A DNA stretch of 42,470 nucleotides from Bacteriovoracaceae bacterium UBA4097 (GTDB lineage Bacteria; Bdellovibrionota; Bacteriovoracia; Bacteriovoracales; Bacteriovoracaceae), in the NCBI GenBank assembly GCA_002381765.1, contig DFXX01000057.1:21186-63655 (forward strand). Reading direction: 5' to 3'. Of this stretch, positions 16,340-23,977 are shown one piece after another (the first letter of the stretch is position 1; the number at the start of each line of letters is the position of its first letter). The notes below the pieces were generated by a model. It did no database searches and had not been told where the DNA came from. It saw nothing but the letters and a program-made list of their open reading frames with translations. The position numbers were made by a program, and so were the translations under genes.

Positions 16340-16618
16340 ATGAAGTTTAAGAAGTTTAGTATTCTCAGTAGTAAAAATCAGAGCGGCAGCGATATGGAAG
16401 AGGTTGAAGTTTTGTTTAATCTTGACCACATTATTTCGATTAAGCCCATTCGTATCTCAAGTCCTGATAAACTCTTGAATGGCTTCTGGATTCGAACTAC
16501 TAATGGCAAGAAATACCGCGCTTCCCGCATCCCTCAGGAAATTCTCAGTGTCATAGGAGAGGAGTACCAAGGGCCAGTCAATATTGCTTTAGAAGCAGAA
16601 GATCAGCCTTTTCAGTAA
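16340..16618 (+). CDS. Small protein, unknown
   Basis: A 92-residue soluble protein that I do not recognise. The middle, 'GFWIRTTNGKKYRASRIP', resembles the short beta-strand turns of LytTR or FlbD-like small proteins, but not closely enough to assign. AAGGAG lies 7 nt before the ATG. It stands 53 nt before the next plus-strand gene. Confidence 0.65.
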   Translation: MKFKKFSILSSKNQSGSDMEEVEVLFNLDHIISIKPIRISSPDKLLNGFWIRTTNGKKYRASRIPQEILSVIGEEYQGPVNIALEAEDQPFQ

Positions 16619-16671
16619 ATAATCCTCAAGAGCATCATCTCTTTCCCGAAAAGAAGGTAAGAGGTGATGTT

Positions 16672-17205
16672 ATGATGAACTTAATCGAAAGATTCTTCAG
16701 TAAAGAAAAAAGCGACCGCTCACAAATCAGAAAAAACTTTTCAACATATTTTTTCTCTCTTCCTGAACATGAATGGATTGCGACATCACCTATCAGAGTT
16801 CATTTTGAAAAACTCATCTCAGTTTTACCATCAGGTCTTTTGTCATCTTTGATGACAAAATATCCTGTGACTTTTATTCGTAGCTTCGAGTTAAGTGGGA
16901 GAGGGGGGGCAGGAATGGTCCTGAACAACACCATTGTTGTCTTCCCCGAATTCCAACGACTCCTAGAATCAGACAAGGCCAGTGCTGTGGCCTACTTGGC
17001 CCATGAGCTGGCCTTTGTTCTTTATGAACTGGAAGAGGGTAAGACAGATACCTTGATGGCAGAAGTGGAAGCAGATAAATTTGTCTGCGATTTGGGACTT
17101 ACCTTTGAATTGGAAGAGTTACTACTTCTACTGGATGAGACCATTGAGAAGAGGCTTCGTCTTACTTATCTCACCATCAATCATTTCACGAGTGGTAATA
17201 ACTAA
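16672..17205 (+). CDS. Degenerate zincin-like protein
   Basis: A 177-residue protein without a signal peptide. 'AYLAHELAFVLYELEE' (108-122) looks like a metallopeptidase HExxH helix, but the second His is Phe115 (HELAF). A following 'AEVEADKFVCDLGL' (130-143) resembles the ExxAD third-ligand motif of M48/gluzincin-type peptidases. If homologous it would be non-catalytic or use altered zinc binding. Ribosome site AGAGGTGATG precedes adjacent ATG codons at 16672 and 16675. Function unknown. Confidence 0.55.
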   Translation: MMNLIERFFSKEKSDRSQIRKNFSTYFFSLPEHEWIATSPIRVHFEKLISVLPSGLLSSLMTKYPVTFIRSFELSGRGGAGMVLNNTIVVFPEFQRLLESDKASAVAYLAHELAFVLYELEEGKTDTLMAEVEADKFVCDLGLTFELEELLLLLDETIEKRLRLTYLTINHFTSGNN

Positions 17206-17255
17206 GAATTGCTGCAGACGTCAAAACTCGGAAATACTTTTTCATAAAATTTATA

Positions 17256-17285
17256 TTGTATGGAATCAAATTCTATAGGGATAAT
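17256..17285 (+). promoter_or_regulatory. Putative promoter of the DUF3015 gene
   Basis: TTGTAT (17256-17261) and GATAAT (17280-17285), 18 bp apart, lie 39 nt before the ATG. GGAG just before the start gives the ribosome site. The fit is moderate, and no regulator site is apparent. Confidence 0.4.
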
Positions 17286-17324
17286 AGTAAGCATTGTTAT
17301 TACCCTCTTTTATTTGGAGAAAGA

Positions 17325-17786
17325 ATGAAAAAGATTTTCGTTGTTATCGCTATTGCTCTTATGACTTCATCGGCATTTGCAGCTAAGTATGGTGCTGCTG
17401 GTTGCGGTCTTGGTTCTATGGTATTTGAAGGTGATCAGACTTGGTGGAAGCAAGTTCTAGGTGCTACTCTTAACGGTACTGGTTTCCAAACTGTAGCGAT
17501 CACTCTTGGTACATCAAACTGTGATGCTCCTACTCCTGTAAAAATGGGTCAAGCTGAGGCGTATGTTGAAGCTAATAAAGTTGCTCTAGCTAACGATATC
17601 GCTCGTGGTAACGGCGAGACTATCATTGGTCTTTCTAAGGTTTATGGCTGCGAGAACAGTGCTGAATTCGGAAAAGCTTTGAAGTCTAACTATTCTTCAA
17701 TCTTCGCTTCTCATGATGTTTCTGCTACTGAAATCACTCATAACATCAATACTGTTGCTGCAACTACTTGCAACACTCAGATCTAA
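17325..17786 (+). CDS. DUF3015 secreted protein
   Basis: A 153-residue protein with a clear signal peptide (1-19, cleavage after SAFA). The mature N-terminus 'AKYGAAGCGLGSMVFEGD' and 'TLGTSNCDAP' are DUF3015 family marks; four cysteines suggest disulfides. I use the ATG at 17325 rather than the longer frame, because GGAG is adjacent and the signal peptide begins there. Codon choice is unusually uniform (many GCT, GGT, GTT, CTT, TCT), different from the neighbours, which suggests high expression. The role of DUF3015 is unknown. A terminator-like hairpin follows directly. Confidence 0.9.
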   Translation: MKKIFVVIAIALMTSSAFAAKYGAAGCGLGSMVFEGDQTWWKQVLGATLNGTGFQTVAITLGTSNCDAPTPVKMGQAEAYVEANKVALANDIARGNGETIIGLSKVYGCENSAEFGKALKSNYSSIFASHDVSATEITHNINTVAATTCNTQI

Positions 17787-17796
17787 TTTCTATAAT

Positions 17797-17830
17797 GGGA
17801 CCTGCACTTAACAGCAGGTCCCATGCTTTT
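17797..17830 (+). terminator. Terminator-like hairpin abutting the next start codon
   Basis: GGGACCTGC (17797-17805) and GCAGGTCCC (17814-17822) give a perfect 9-bp stem with an 8-nt loop. The ATG of the Lnb gene starts at the next base, and a T-rich stretch (ATGCTTTTACT) follows. It probably terminates or attenuates DUF3015 transcription; the only possible ribosome site of Lnb (AGG) lies in the right arm. Confidence 0.7.
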
Positions 17831-19694
17831 ACTCCTTTCTCTTTTTTTCTCTGTATCTCTCTTTGCTTCAGATCTTGAAGAACTCGCTCATTCCCCAAAA
17901 TGGTTAAGACTACTTCACTATAAAAAAACCTTTACGGGTAATTATCAGAGTCAGGCCGATGGCAAAGATTTTTTTCTCCATCCAAACGGGAAAGATGATC
18001 CTCTGGGAGAATTAAAGCATTCAATAGAACTTTTTTCTCAGAAAATGAATCCCGTCGATGGAGACCCGGCTTGTGAATTTCCCGCCCGCTTTAAATGGAT
18101 AAATCACTCTCTAGGAAACCCCTGGAAAATCGATTTCTCCCGATGTGAGAAGTACGTTAGTTTCTTCTCAAAGCTCGCTGCGAGAAGGGCCAGCATCATC
18201 TTTTCTTCTTATTATCTGGGAAATCCTAACTCAGCCTTTGGTCACACCTTCATTCGTTTGAGTCGCTATGATAATCTTGAAGAGACCGAGATGCTGGATT
18301 ATGGAATTAATTATGCCGCCGAAGCCAGGGCCAGTAATCCTTTTAGCTATGCTATAAAAGGACTCTTTGGTGGTTTTGTGGGAAGATTCGCTGCCATTCC
18401 TTACTACTATAAAATTCGAGAATATAGCGATGCTGAATTTAGAGATCTCTGGAGTTATGAGTTAAAGCTCGATATGAAGCAGGTGCTGGAGATGGTTGAT
18501 CACGTTTGGGAGTTAGGAAAAACTCACTTCGATTATTTTTACTTTCATGAAAACTGCTCCTATCATCTTCTAAGTGTAATAGAAGCCGTGGCCCCTGAGC
18601 ATGACTTAACCAGTAACTATACGGTCTTCACCATTCCCGCTGATACCATCAGGCTGCTTAAAGAGAAAAACCTCATATCTGAAGGCAAGAGAAGAGAGTC
18701 TACTTATTCAAGGCTTATGAGACGCTCCGACGGTCTGTCTCAGGAGTCACTCAACATGGCCAAGCATATTGCTTTTAATCCAAGTGAGGCCAATCTTGTT
18801 CTGAAAGAGCAGAAACCGGAGAAGTCTGCGAGTATTCTGGATGTGGCAATAGAGGCTTTTGATTATTATAATTCAAAGGAAATTCTTTCAGATAAAGATG
18901 AGGCCAAACAAAGAAAATTCGCTCTCCTTTCTGCCAGGGCACAAAATCCAGTTATCACCGAAGACCAGGAAACCGATAAACGCCTTAATGATTCACCGGC
19001 CCTCAGTCATGCTCCCACTAGAGTTAGCTATTCAGGAGGTTATGAGAAAAAGCATGGAAGTGAAATCCGTCTTGAATACCGGGCTTCCCTTCATGATCTT
19101 CTAGACCCGCTTCAAGGATCCCTTAAAGAGGGGGAGTTGGAGATGGCCAAGTTTGCCTTAATTTATAAGCAGAAAAAATATAGTAGAAGTCAGCTCATTG
19201 TGGAGAGTCTCTCAATTCTCAATTTAAAGAACTATCAGGAGCAGAATTTTTGGGCGTCTCCACTCTCTTGGGAAATTGAATTAGGTATGAAGCAAATAGA
19301 GAGAATGAACTGCTTTGATTGTCCTGCTCCACTATTTTCAGGCTCCTTTGGAAATAGCTTATTGCTGATGAATAAAAAGTTATTGCTTGCTCTTTTGTTC
19401 AATGGGGAGATTAATCTTCAGAATTATTTTGATCATGGTTATAGAGTAGGGATAGGTCCCAAGTTCGTGACTCGATTAAATTTATCTGAAAGGTGGATGA
19501 TGGGTATGAGTGCTTTTCACCACACCAACACTTTTGAACTTAATAAGCTTCTAAGCAATCATGAGTTTCACAGTGAAGTAGAAGTAAGATACCACTTCGG
19601 TACTGATTTTTCTCTCTTCTCCAAATTTGGCATCTTTGAAATTGATTCTGACTGGAGAAATCGCTCAGAGTTAGGGCTAAGATACTTTTATTAA
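17823..19694 (+). CDS. Lipoprotein N-acyltransferase Lnb-type (DUF4105) with C-terminal beta domain
   Basis: A 623-residue envelope protein with a signal peptide (1-15). The DUF4105 domain spans about 90-270: 'NSAFGHTFIRLS' (His141) and 'FYFHENCSYHLLSV' (Cys245) are the conserved His and Cys expected to form a thiol acyl-transfer centre. DUF4105 (Lnb) of Bdellovibrio is, to my knowledge, reported as a lipoprotein N-acyltransferase alternative to Lnt. The C-terminal third (about 390-623) is rich in alternating aromatic strands and ends in 'SELGLRYFY', like an outer-membrane beta-barrel. The start is odd: no spaced Shine-Dalgarno, ATG directly after a 9-bp hairpin. The VanX-type gene follows after 14 nt. 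Confidence 0.85.
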   Translation: MLLLLSLFFSVSLFASDLEELAHSPKWLRLLHYKKTFTGNYQSQADGKDFFLHPNGKDDPLGELKHSIELFSQKMNPVDGDPACEFPARFKWINHSLGNPWKIDFSRCEKYVSFFSKLAARRASIIFSSYYLGNPNSAFGHTFIRLSRYDNLEETEMLDYGINYAAEARASNPFSYAIKGLFGGFVGRFAAIPYYYKIREYSDAEFRDLWSYELKLDMKQVLEMVDHVWELGKTHFDYFYFHENCSYHLLSVIEAVAPEHDLTSNYTVFTIPADTIRLLKEKNLISEGKRRESTYSRLMRRSDGLSQESLNMAKHIAFNPSEANLVLKEQKPEKSASILDVAIEAFDYYNSKEILSDKDEAKQRKFALLSARAQNPVITEDQETDKRLNDSPALSHAPTRVSYSGGYEKKHGSEIRLEYRASLHDLLDPLQGSLKEGELEMAKFALIYKQKKYSRSQLIVESLSILNLKNYQEQNFWASPLSWEIELGMKQIERMNCFDCPAPLFSGSFGNSLLLMNKKLLLALLFNGEINLQNYFDHGYRVGIGPKFVTRLNLSERWMMGMSAFHHTNTFELNKLLSNHEFHSEVEVRYHFGTDFSLFSKFGIFEIDSDWRNRSELGLRYFY

Positions 19695-19708
19695 GGACAG
19701 GATTCATT

Positions 19709-20323
19709 ATGAGTAGAAACGACTTCATTTCCCTCTCCGATGTTTATCCTGATATTAAGATTCAGGCCGATTATTCAACTGAAGAAAATTTCACCGGTCA
19801 GATTGTTCCAGGTTATAAGGCCATGAAGGCCATGCTGGCCAATGTGCCGGCCAAGGCGTTGAGTGAAGTTCAAAAAGATGCTAGGTCCCGAGGTCTCTGT
19901 CTCAAAATTTTTGATGGCTATCGCCCTGTGAAAGCAGTGAAGTTTTTTCTGGAATGGTCCAATCTTCCTGAAGAGAATCCTGAGCTAAAAGAGATTTATT
20001 ATCCCAAGTACTCCAGAATCGAATTGTTTCAAAATGGCTTTCTTTCGGAGAAATCCAGCCATTCACGAGGATGCACGGTTGATTTAACTCTTATAGATGA
20101 TGTCTTAGGAACAGAGCTAGATATGGGGAGTCGCTTTGATTACTTTGATTCTATCTCACATACCGATTCACCTCTAATAAGCACTCATCAGATGCAGAAC
20201 AGGTTACTACTTAAGTCTTTAATGGAAGCTCATGGATTTAAGAACTATAGTAAGGAATGGTGGCATTATACCTACCGGCCGGAACCCTATCCGGATCAGA
20301 CCTTTGACTTTGATATAGAATGA
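19709..20323 (+). CDS. VanX/DdpX-type D-alanyl-D-alanine dipeptidase
   Basis: A 204-residue M15D zinc dipeptidase. Metal and catalytic residues match VanX: Arg72 (DGYRPVKA), His118 and Asp125 (SSHSRGCTVDLTL), Glu183 and His186 (EWWHYTY). It cleaves D-Ala-D-Ala, so it could recycle cell-wall dipeptide from the organism itself or from digested prey. No signal peptide: a cytoplasmic site. AGGA lies about 8 nt before the ATG. Not accompanied by VanH/VanA genes, so not a glycopeptide-resistance cassette. Confidence 0.93.
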   Translation: MSRNDFISLSDVYPDIKIQADYSTEENFTGQIVPGYKAMKAMLANVPAKALSEVQKDARSRGLCLKIFDGYRPVKAVKFFLEWSNLPEENPELKEIYYPKYSRIELFQNGFLSEKSSHSRGCTVDLTLIDDVLGTELDMGSRFDYFDSISHTDSPLISTHQMQNRLLLKSLMEAHGFKNYSKEWWHYTYRPEPYPDQTFDFDIE

Positions 20324-20333
20324 TTAATCATTC
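20318..20333. repeat. Perfect 16-bp palindrome over a convergent stop pair
   Basis: GAATGATTAATCATTC contains both the TGA of the VanX-type gene (20321-20323) and the TAA of the convergent small gene (20324-20326). It is AT-rich in the centre and has no clear T-run, so it may act as a bidirectional end point or simply be coincidental. Confidence 0.4.
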
Positions 20334-20449
20334 CAATTGAATTCCTGACCAGTGTGAAGATCGCCAATCTCGCGCATAGACTCTCTCCAATAAACGAAGA
20401 GAAGGTAGGGGCTCATAACGAGAATGCTGAGTTTCAAGATAGTTTTCAT
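20324..20449 (-). CDS. 41-residue membrane peptide
   Basis: A 41-codon gene: MKTILKLSILVMSPYLLFVY forms an N-terminal hydrophobic helix (about 5-20), then a polar tail ending FNWND. Shine-Dalgarno AAGGAG (20455-20460 on the plus strand) lies 5 nt before the ATG. The stop abuts the VanX-type stop with no gap. Either a membrane-anchored peptide or a small secreted one; function unknown. Confidence 0.6.
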   Translation of the reverse strand: MKTILKLSILVMSPYLLFVYWRESMREIGDLHTGQEFNWND

Positions 20450-20542
20450 CTTATCTCCTTATGCTCTTTTTATCTCATGGATCGCCAATGAGGTCAGATC
20501 ATGATTAAGTTAAGATAGTTAGGATTAGGTTAAGAGGGGTAA

Positions 20543-21379
20543 ATGAAGGTTTTTTTAATTCTGTCATTGTTCTTGTTGCAAGGGTGTTCTCATCTTTTTT
20601 ATCAGCCCTCTGAGAGGCATTTCTACGACCCTGCTCAATTTAAGCTTTCCTATGAAGATGTTTGGTTCGACTCATTGGACGGAACTAAACTTCACGGATG
20701 GTTCTTTCCTGCTAACACTAATAAATCTAAGGGCACTATTATTCAGTTCCATGGGAATGCTCAGAATATTTCCACTCATTTCCTTAGCTTAGTTTGGTTA
20801 GTGAATGAAGGTTATAATCTCTTTACCTTTGATTATCGTGGTTATGGAAAATCCAAAGGAAATCCCACGCAGGCTGGGCTTTATCAGGATGCTCTGGCCG
20901 CTCTAAAGAAGGGAAAGGAATTTCATTCCACTCGGGGTCAGGGCCACTTCATCCTCTTCGGACAAAGCTTAGGGGGCATTGTTTCCTTAAGGGCTCTGCC
21001 TGACTTTAAGGAGAAAGATGAAGTCTCTCTCATAGTCCTAGATTCCACATTTGATTCTTATCAAGGCATTGCCTCTGATAAGCTTAGGAGTCGCTGGTTT
21101 TTATGGCCCTTTAGTCCACTGGCGTATCTCTTAATTTCAGATAGGTACGCCGCTAAGAATTTCCTAGAAAAAATCACTCTACCAACTCTGGTTATCGTAG
21201 GGGAGGGAGATGAAGTTATTCCGGCCAAATACGGTAAACAGATCTACCAAGAGATTCCAGCCCCGAAAAAATGGCTATGGGATATTCCCGCTGGCGGCCA
21301 CATCGGTGTTTTCCACCATAATGCTGTTTCATATCGAAAAGACTTTCTGCAGTTACTTGATAAAATGAGTCCTGATTAA
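20543..21379 (+). CDS. Lipoprotein alpha/beta hydrolase
   Basis: A 278-residue hydrolase with a lipobox LLQGC (Cys15), so it is a lipid-anchored envelope protein. Alpha/beta-hydrolase residues: 'QFHGNAQN' oxyanion part, nucleophile Ser142 (GQSLGG), Asp222 (GEGDEVIP) and His252 (GGHIGVF). It belongs to the ABHD13/17-like, YqkD-type cluster of serine hydrolases. GAGGGG lies 5 nt before the ATG, and direct repeats of GTTAAG/GTTAGG stand just before. The substrate is unknown (ester or thioester). Confidence 0.87.
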   Translation: MKVFLILSLFLLQGCSHLFYQPSERHFYDPAQFKLSYEDVWFDSLDGTKLHGWFFPANTNKSKGTIIQFHGNAQNISTHFLSLVWLVNEGYNLFTFDYRGYGKSKGNPTQAGLYQDALAALKKGKEFHSTRGQGHFILFGQSLGGIVSLRALPDFKEKDEVSLIVLDSTFDSYQGIASDKLRSRWFLWPFSPLAYLLISDRYAAKNFLEKITLPTLVIVGEGDEVIPAKYGKQIYQEIPAPKKWLWDIPAGGHIGVFHHNAVSYRKDFLQLLDKMSPD

Positions 21380-21452
21380 GTGTTTTTTGCCTAGGGAAGG
21401 AGGTTTTGTCAAGAAAGCCACCTGACCCTTATACTGATACGGAAGGTAACTT

Positions 21453-23318
21453 TTGTTTAGTAAGGCAAAGGAAAGTATTAATCCGATGAATCAAGTCAAA
21501 AAAATCAGCGATGAGACCCTAAAAAAAACTTATTCCACTTTTTCCAAACTGAATGGAGAACATCCTTTTAAGACTCAGGTTCCTGAAGGAAGAGTGGAGT
21601 ATCAGGCCCGCTATAGAAAGGGGGGAAAGGTTGCTTTCTTCAATTTTGATGTCGCAAAAGAAATGGGTTTAATTCCTAAAGGACATCCAGAAGAATTGAA
21701 TCCAGATTTGGAAAAAGAAATACTTCAAACTTTCAGTCTGACCATTATTAATGAATGGGATATTGAAAACAAGATCAAAATTCCCCAAGAGGATATTTAT
21801 CCTCATACCTACATGGCAACTCGCTATTTGCAGCTTCAGCACCCTGATAAGACAGGTAAGACCTCCGGTGATGGACGCACCATTTGGAATGGAACGGTTA
21901 GAAATAACGGCATTACCTGGGATGTCTCTAGCTGTGGAACCGGTGGAACAAGGCTTTCACCAGCTTGTAACATCAATAAAAAGTTTTACCAAACGGGAGA
22001 TCCTTCTATTTCTTATGGATGTGGTTTATCAGAGGTAGGAGAAGGACTTGAGACTTTATTTTTCTCTGAAGTCTTAGGAAAAAACGGCTTTAAAACTGAG
22101 CGTGTTCTGGCCATTATCGAGTTTGATAAAGGGATATCTATTAATGTTCGAGCAAATCCTAATCTCATGAGGCCCAGTCATTTCTTCAGTCATTTAAAGC
22201 AAGGAAATTATACTAGCCTCAAACAAGTCGCCGATTATTATATTCAACGACAAATCGATAATAAGGTTTGGGCACAGACCACATTCAAAACTGATAAAGA
22301 GAAGTACACCTATCTGGCAGCACAAGTTGCAAGAAGTTTTGCGGAAACGGCTGCCAAATTTGAGGATGAGTATATTTTCTGCTGGCTTGATTGGGATGGG
22401 GATAACATCCTCATGGATGGAGGCATCATCGATTATGGGTCTATCAGACAATTTGGACTTTTCCATGCTGAATACCGCTTTGATGATGTTCAACGCTTCT
22501 CTACCACAATATTGGAGCAGAGACAGAAGGCCCGCTATATTGTTCAATGTTTTGCTCAGATAGCTGACTTCCTCTCTACTAAGAAAAAGAAGTCATTGTC
22601 CCAGTTTAGGAAACATTCCGTAATTCAATTGTTCGATCAACACTTTCTGGATTGCAAACACAGAAATCTCTTACAGAAGATTGGCTTTAAGCGTGCCCAT
22701 CAGGACTATCTTCTTAAAGAGCACCTTCCCTTAATCATCAAATTCAAAAAAGCTTTTAGTTATTTTGAACGAGCAAAATCAAAGCGAGGAGTCTATAAGG
22801 TAGCCGATGGTATTAATAGGGATGCTATCTTCTGCATGAGAGATATTCTAAGGGAGCTTCCTCAAATATATCTCAGTCGAGCAGAACTTCTTTCTCCGAA
22901 GGAATTTATAGAAATCTGTAAATCCTCCTATGCTAAAAGAAGTGACCTAAAAATCACTCCTGTTCGAATGAAGCAAATTAATCGCTATCAAACATATTAT
23001 ATGGCCCTGATGGATAAAGTCATTGCGACATATGGTCATAATAAAAGTCAGTTTCTTTTAGAAATTACCATGCGCTCGTCGGTCATCAATAAATATGATC
23101 GGGTAACAGGAGATTCTATCTCTTACATAGTTGAGAAGGTGCAAAAGCTTAGGCCAAAACTTAAGTCTGAAGAACTCTACCACCTTTCTCAGCACTTTTC
23201 GGATTATCAAACTCTAGATCCTGACCAGAAAAAGAAAAATGTTGAAGGTCATCCACGGCAGAAGAATATTATGCAGAATTTGTATTCCATTGTTCGAGAG
23301 TGCCGTGAGGGGCTATGA
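21453..23318 (+). CDS. Divergent SelO-like (UPF0061) pseudokinase family protein
   Basis: A 621-residue protein. Several stretches follow the SelO AMPylase family: 'SGDGRTIWNGTVRNNGITWDV' (138-158), 'VRANPNLMRPSHFFSHLKQG' (232-251, like SelO 'RVAPSHLRFGHFE'), and 'DGDNILMDGGIIDYGSI' (315-331), in which Asp317-Asn318 and Asp327 match the metal-binding TDN and DYG residues. Where SelO has 'LKGAG' this protein reads 'SSCGTGG', so the usual Lys is not evident. The N-terminal 'VEYQARYRKGGKVAFFNF' part and a roughly 280-residue C-terminal extension are unlike E. coli SelO. TTG start with GGAAGG 7 nt upstream. Overlaps the S51 peptidase gene (ATGA). Confidence 0.65.
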   Translation: MFSKAKESINPMNQVKKISDETLKKTYSTFSKLNGEHPFKTQVPEGRVEYQARYRKGGKVAFFNFDVAKEMGLIPKGHPEELNPDLEKEILQTFSLTIINEWDIENKIKIPQEDIYPHTYMATRYLQLQHPDKTGKTSGDGRTIWNGTVRNNGITWDVSSCGTGGTRLSPACNINKKFYQTGDPSISYGCGLSEVGEGLETLFFSEVLGKNGFKTERVLAIIEFDKGISINVRANPNLMRPSHFFSHLKQGNYTSLKQVADYYIQRQIDNKVWAQTTFKTDKEKYTYLAAQVARSFAETAAKFEDEYIFCWLDWDGDNILMDGGIIDYGSIRQFGLFHAEYRFDDVQRFSTTILEQRQKARYIVQCFAQIADFLSTKKKKSLSQFRKHSVIQLFDQHFLDCKHRNLLQKIGFKRAHQDYLLKEHLPLIIKFKKAFSYFERAKSKRGVYKVADGINRDAIFCMRDILRELPQIYLSRAELLSPKEFIEICKSSYAKRSDLKITPVRMKQINRYQTYYMALMDKVIATYGHNKSQFLLEITMRSSVINKYDRVTGDSISYIVEKVQKLRPKLKSEELYHLSQHFSDYQTLDPDQKKKNVEGHPRQKNIMQNLYSIVRECREGL

Positions 23319-23977
23319 AGCTAGTTCTCTATAGCGGGGGCGATGAGAAAGATAATGTGCATCTTGATAAAGCCTTCATAGAACTCATCGGGAAGAAGAA
23401 CCCGGTGGTCGCCTTTATTCCTTCGTCTTCATATCTCTCTGAGCAAGAATTTAAAACTTTTGTCAGGCACTATTCAAAGTTTCGAATTACGAGATTCATT
23501 CATTTTCCCATCGATGTTCCCTTCGATCGCATTCTCTTTCAGGAAGTAATGAGAAGTGATGCTATTCATATGGCAGGAGGGAATACTTTTTACTTTCTAA
23601 ATAGTCTGAGAAAAGCAAAACTTCTTCCTGAATTAAAGAAATTTGTTGCTCGGGGGGGAGTGCTTACAGGACTTTCGGCCGGTGCGATTCTGATGACCGA
23701 AAATATCGATATGGCGGCTTATCCAGAATTCGATCGTGACGAAAATCAGGTGAACATCTCCAATTTGAGCTCTCTTAATCTTGTGGATTTTCTTTTTTTT
23801 CCCCATTTCAAAAACTCGGCCCGATATGACAAGGTCTTTAAAAGCTACACCAAGCTTCACCAGAAGGTGATCTATGCCTGTCCTGATGGTGCTGGTCTGG
23901 TCGTGAATGAAGAAGAGCTTCGCTTCATTGGACGCTGCTACGCTTTTTCAAATGGCCATAAATTCCCGATCAATTAA
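23315..23977 (+). CDS. Peptidase S51 (PepE-like) family protein
   Basis: A 220-residue S51 peptidase. Nucleophile Ser121 sits in 'GLSAGAILM', with 'MAGGNTFYFL' before it and 'FFPHFKNSARYDK' after it (His of the family). PepE cleaves dipeptides with N-terminal Asp; close relatives include cyanophycinases, and which it is cannot be told. It is coupled to the SelO-like gene by a 4-nt overlap, and its end overlaps the convergent EEP gene by 8 nt. Confidence 0.88.
   Translation: MKLVLYSGGDEKDNVHLDKAFIELIGKKNPVVAFIPSSSYLSEQEFKTFVRHYSKFRITRFIHFPIDVPFDRILFQEVMRSDAIHMAGGNTFYFLNSLRKAKLLPELKKFVARGGVLTGLSAGAILMTENIDMAAYPEFDRDENQVNISNLSSLNLVDFLFFPHFKNSARYDKVFKSYTKLHQKVIYACPDGAGLVVNEEELRFIGRCYAFSNGHKFPIN

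Noticed and set aside
19709..20323. Glycopeptide-resistance cassette (VanX)
   Set aside because: There is no VanH, VanA-type ligase or VanR/S pair nearby; a recycling or nutritional dipeptidase is more likely.
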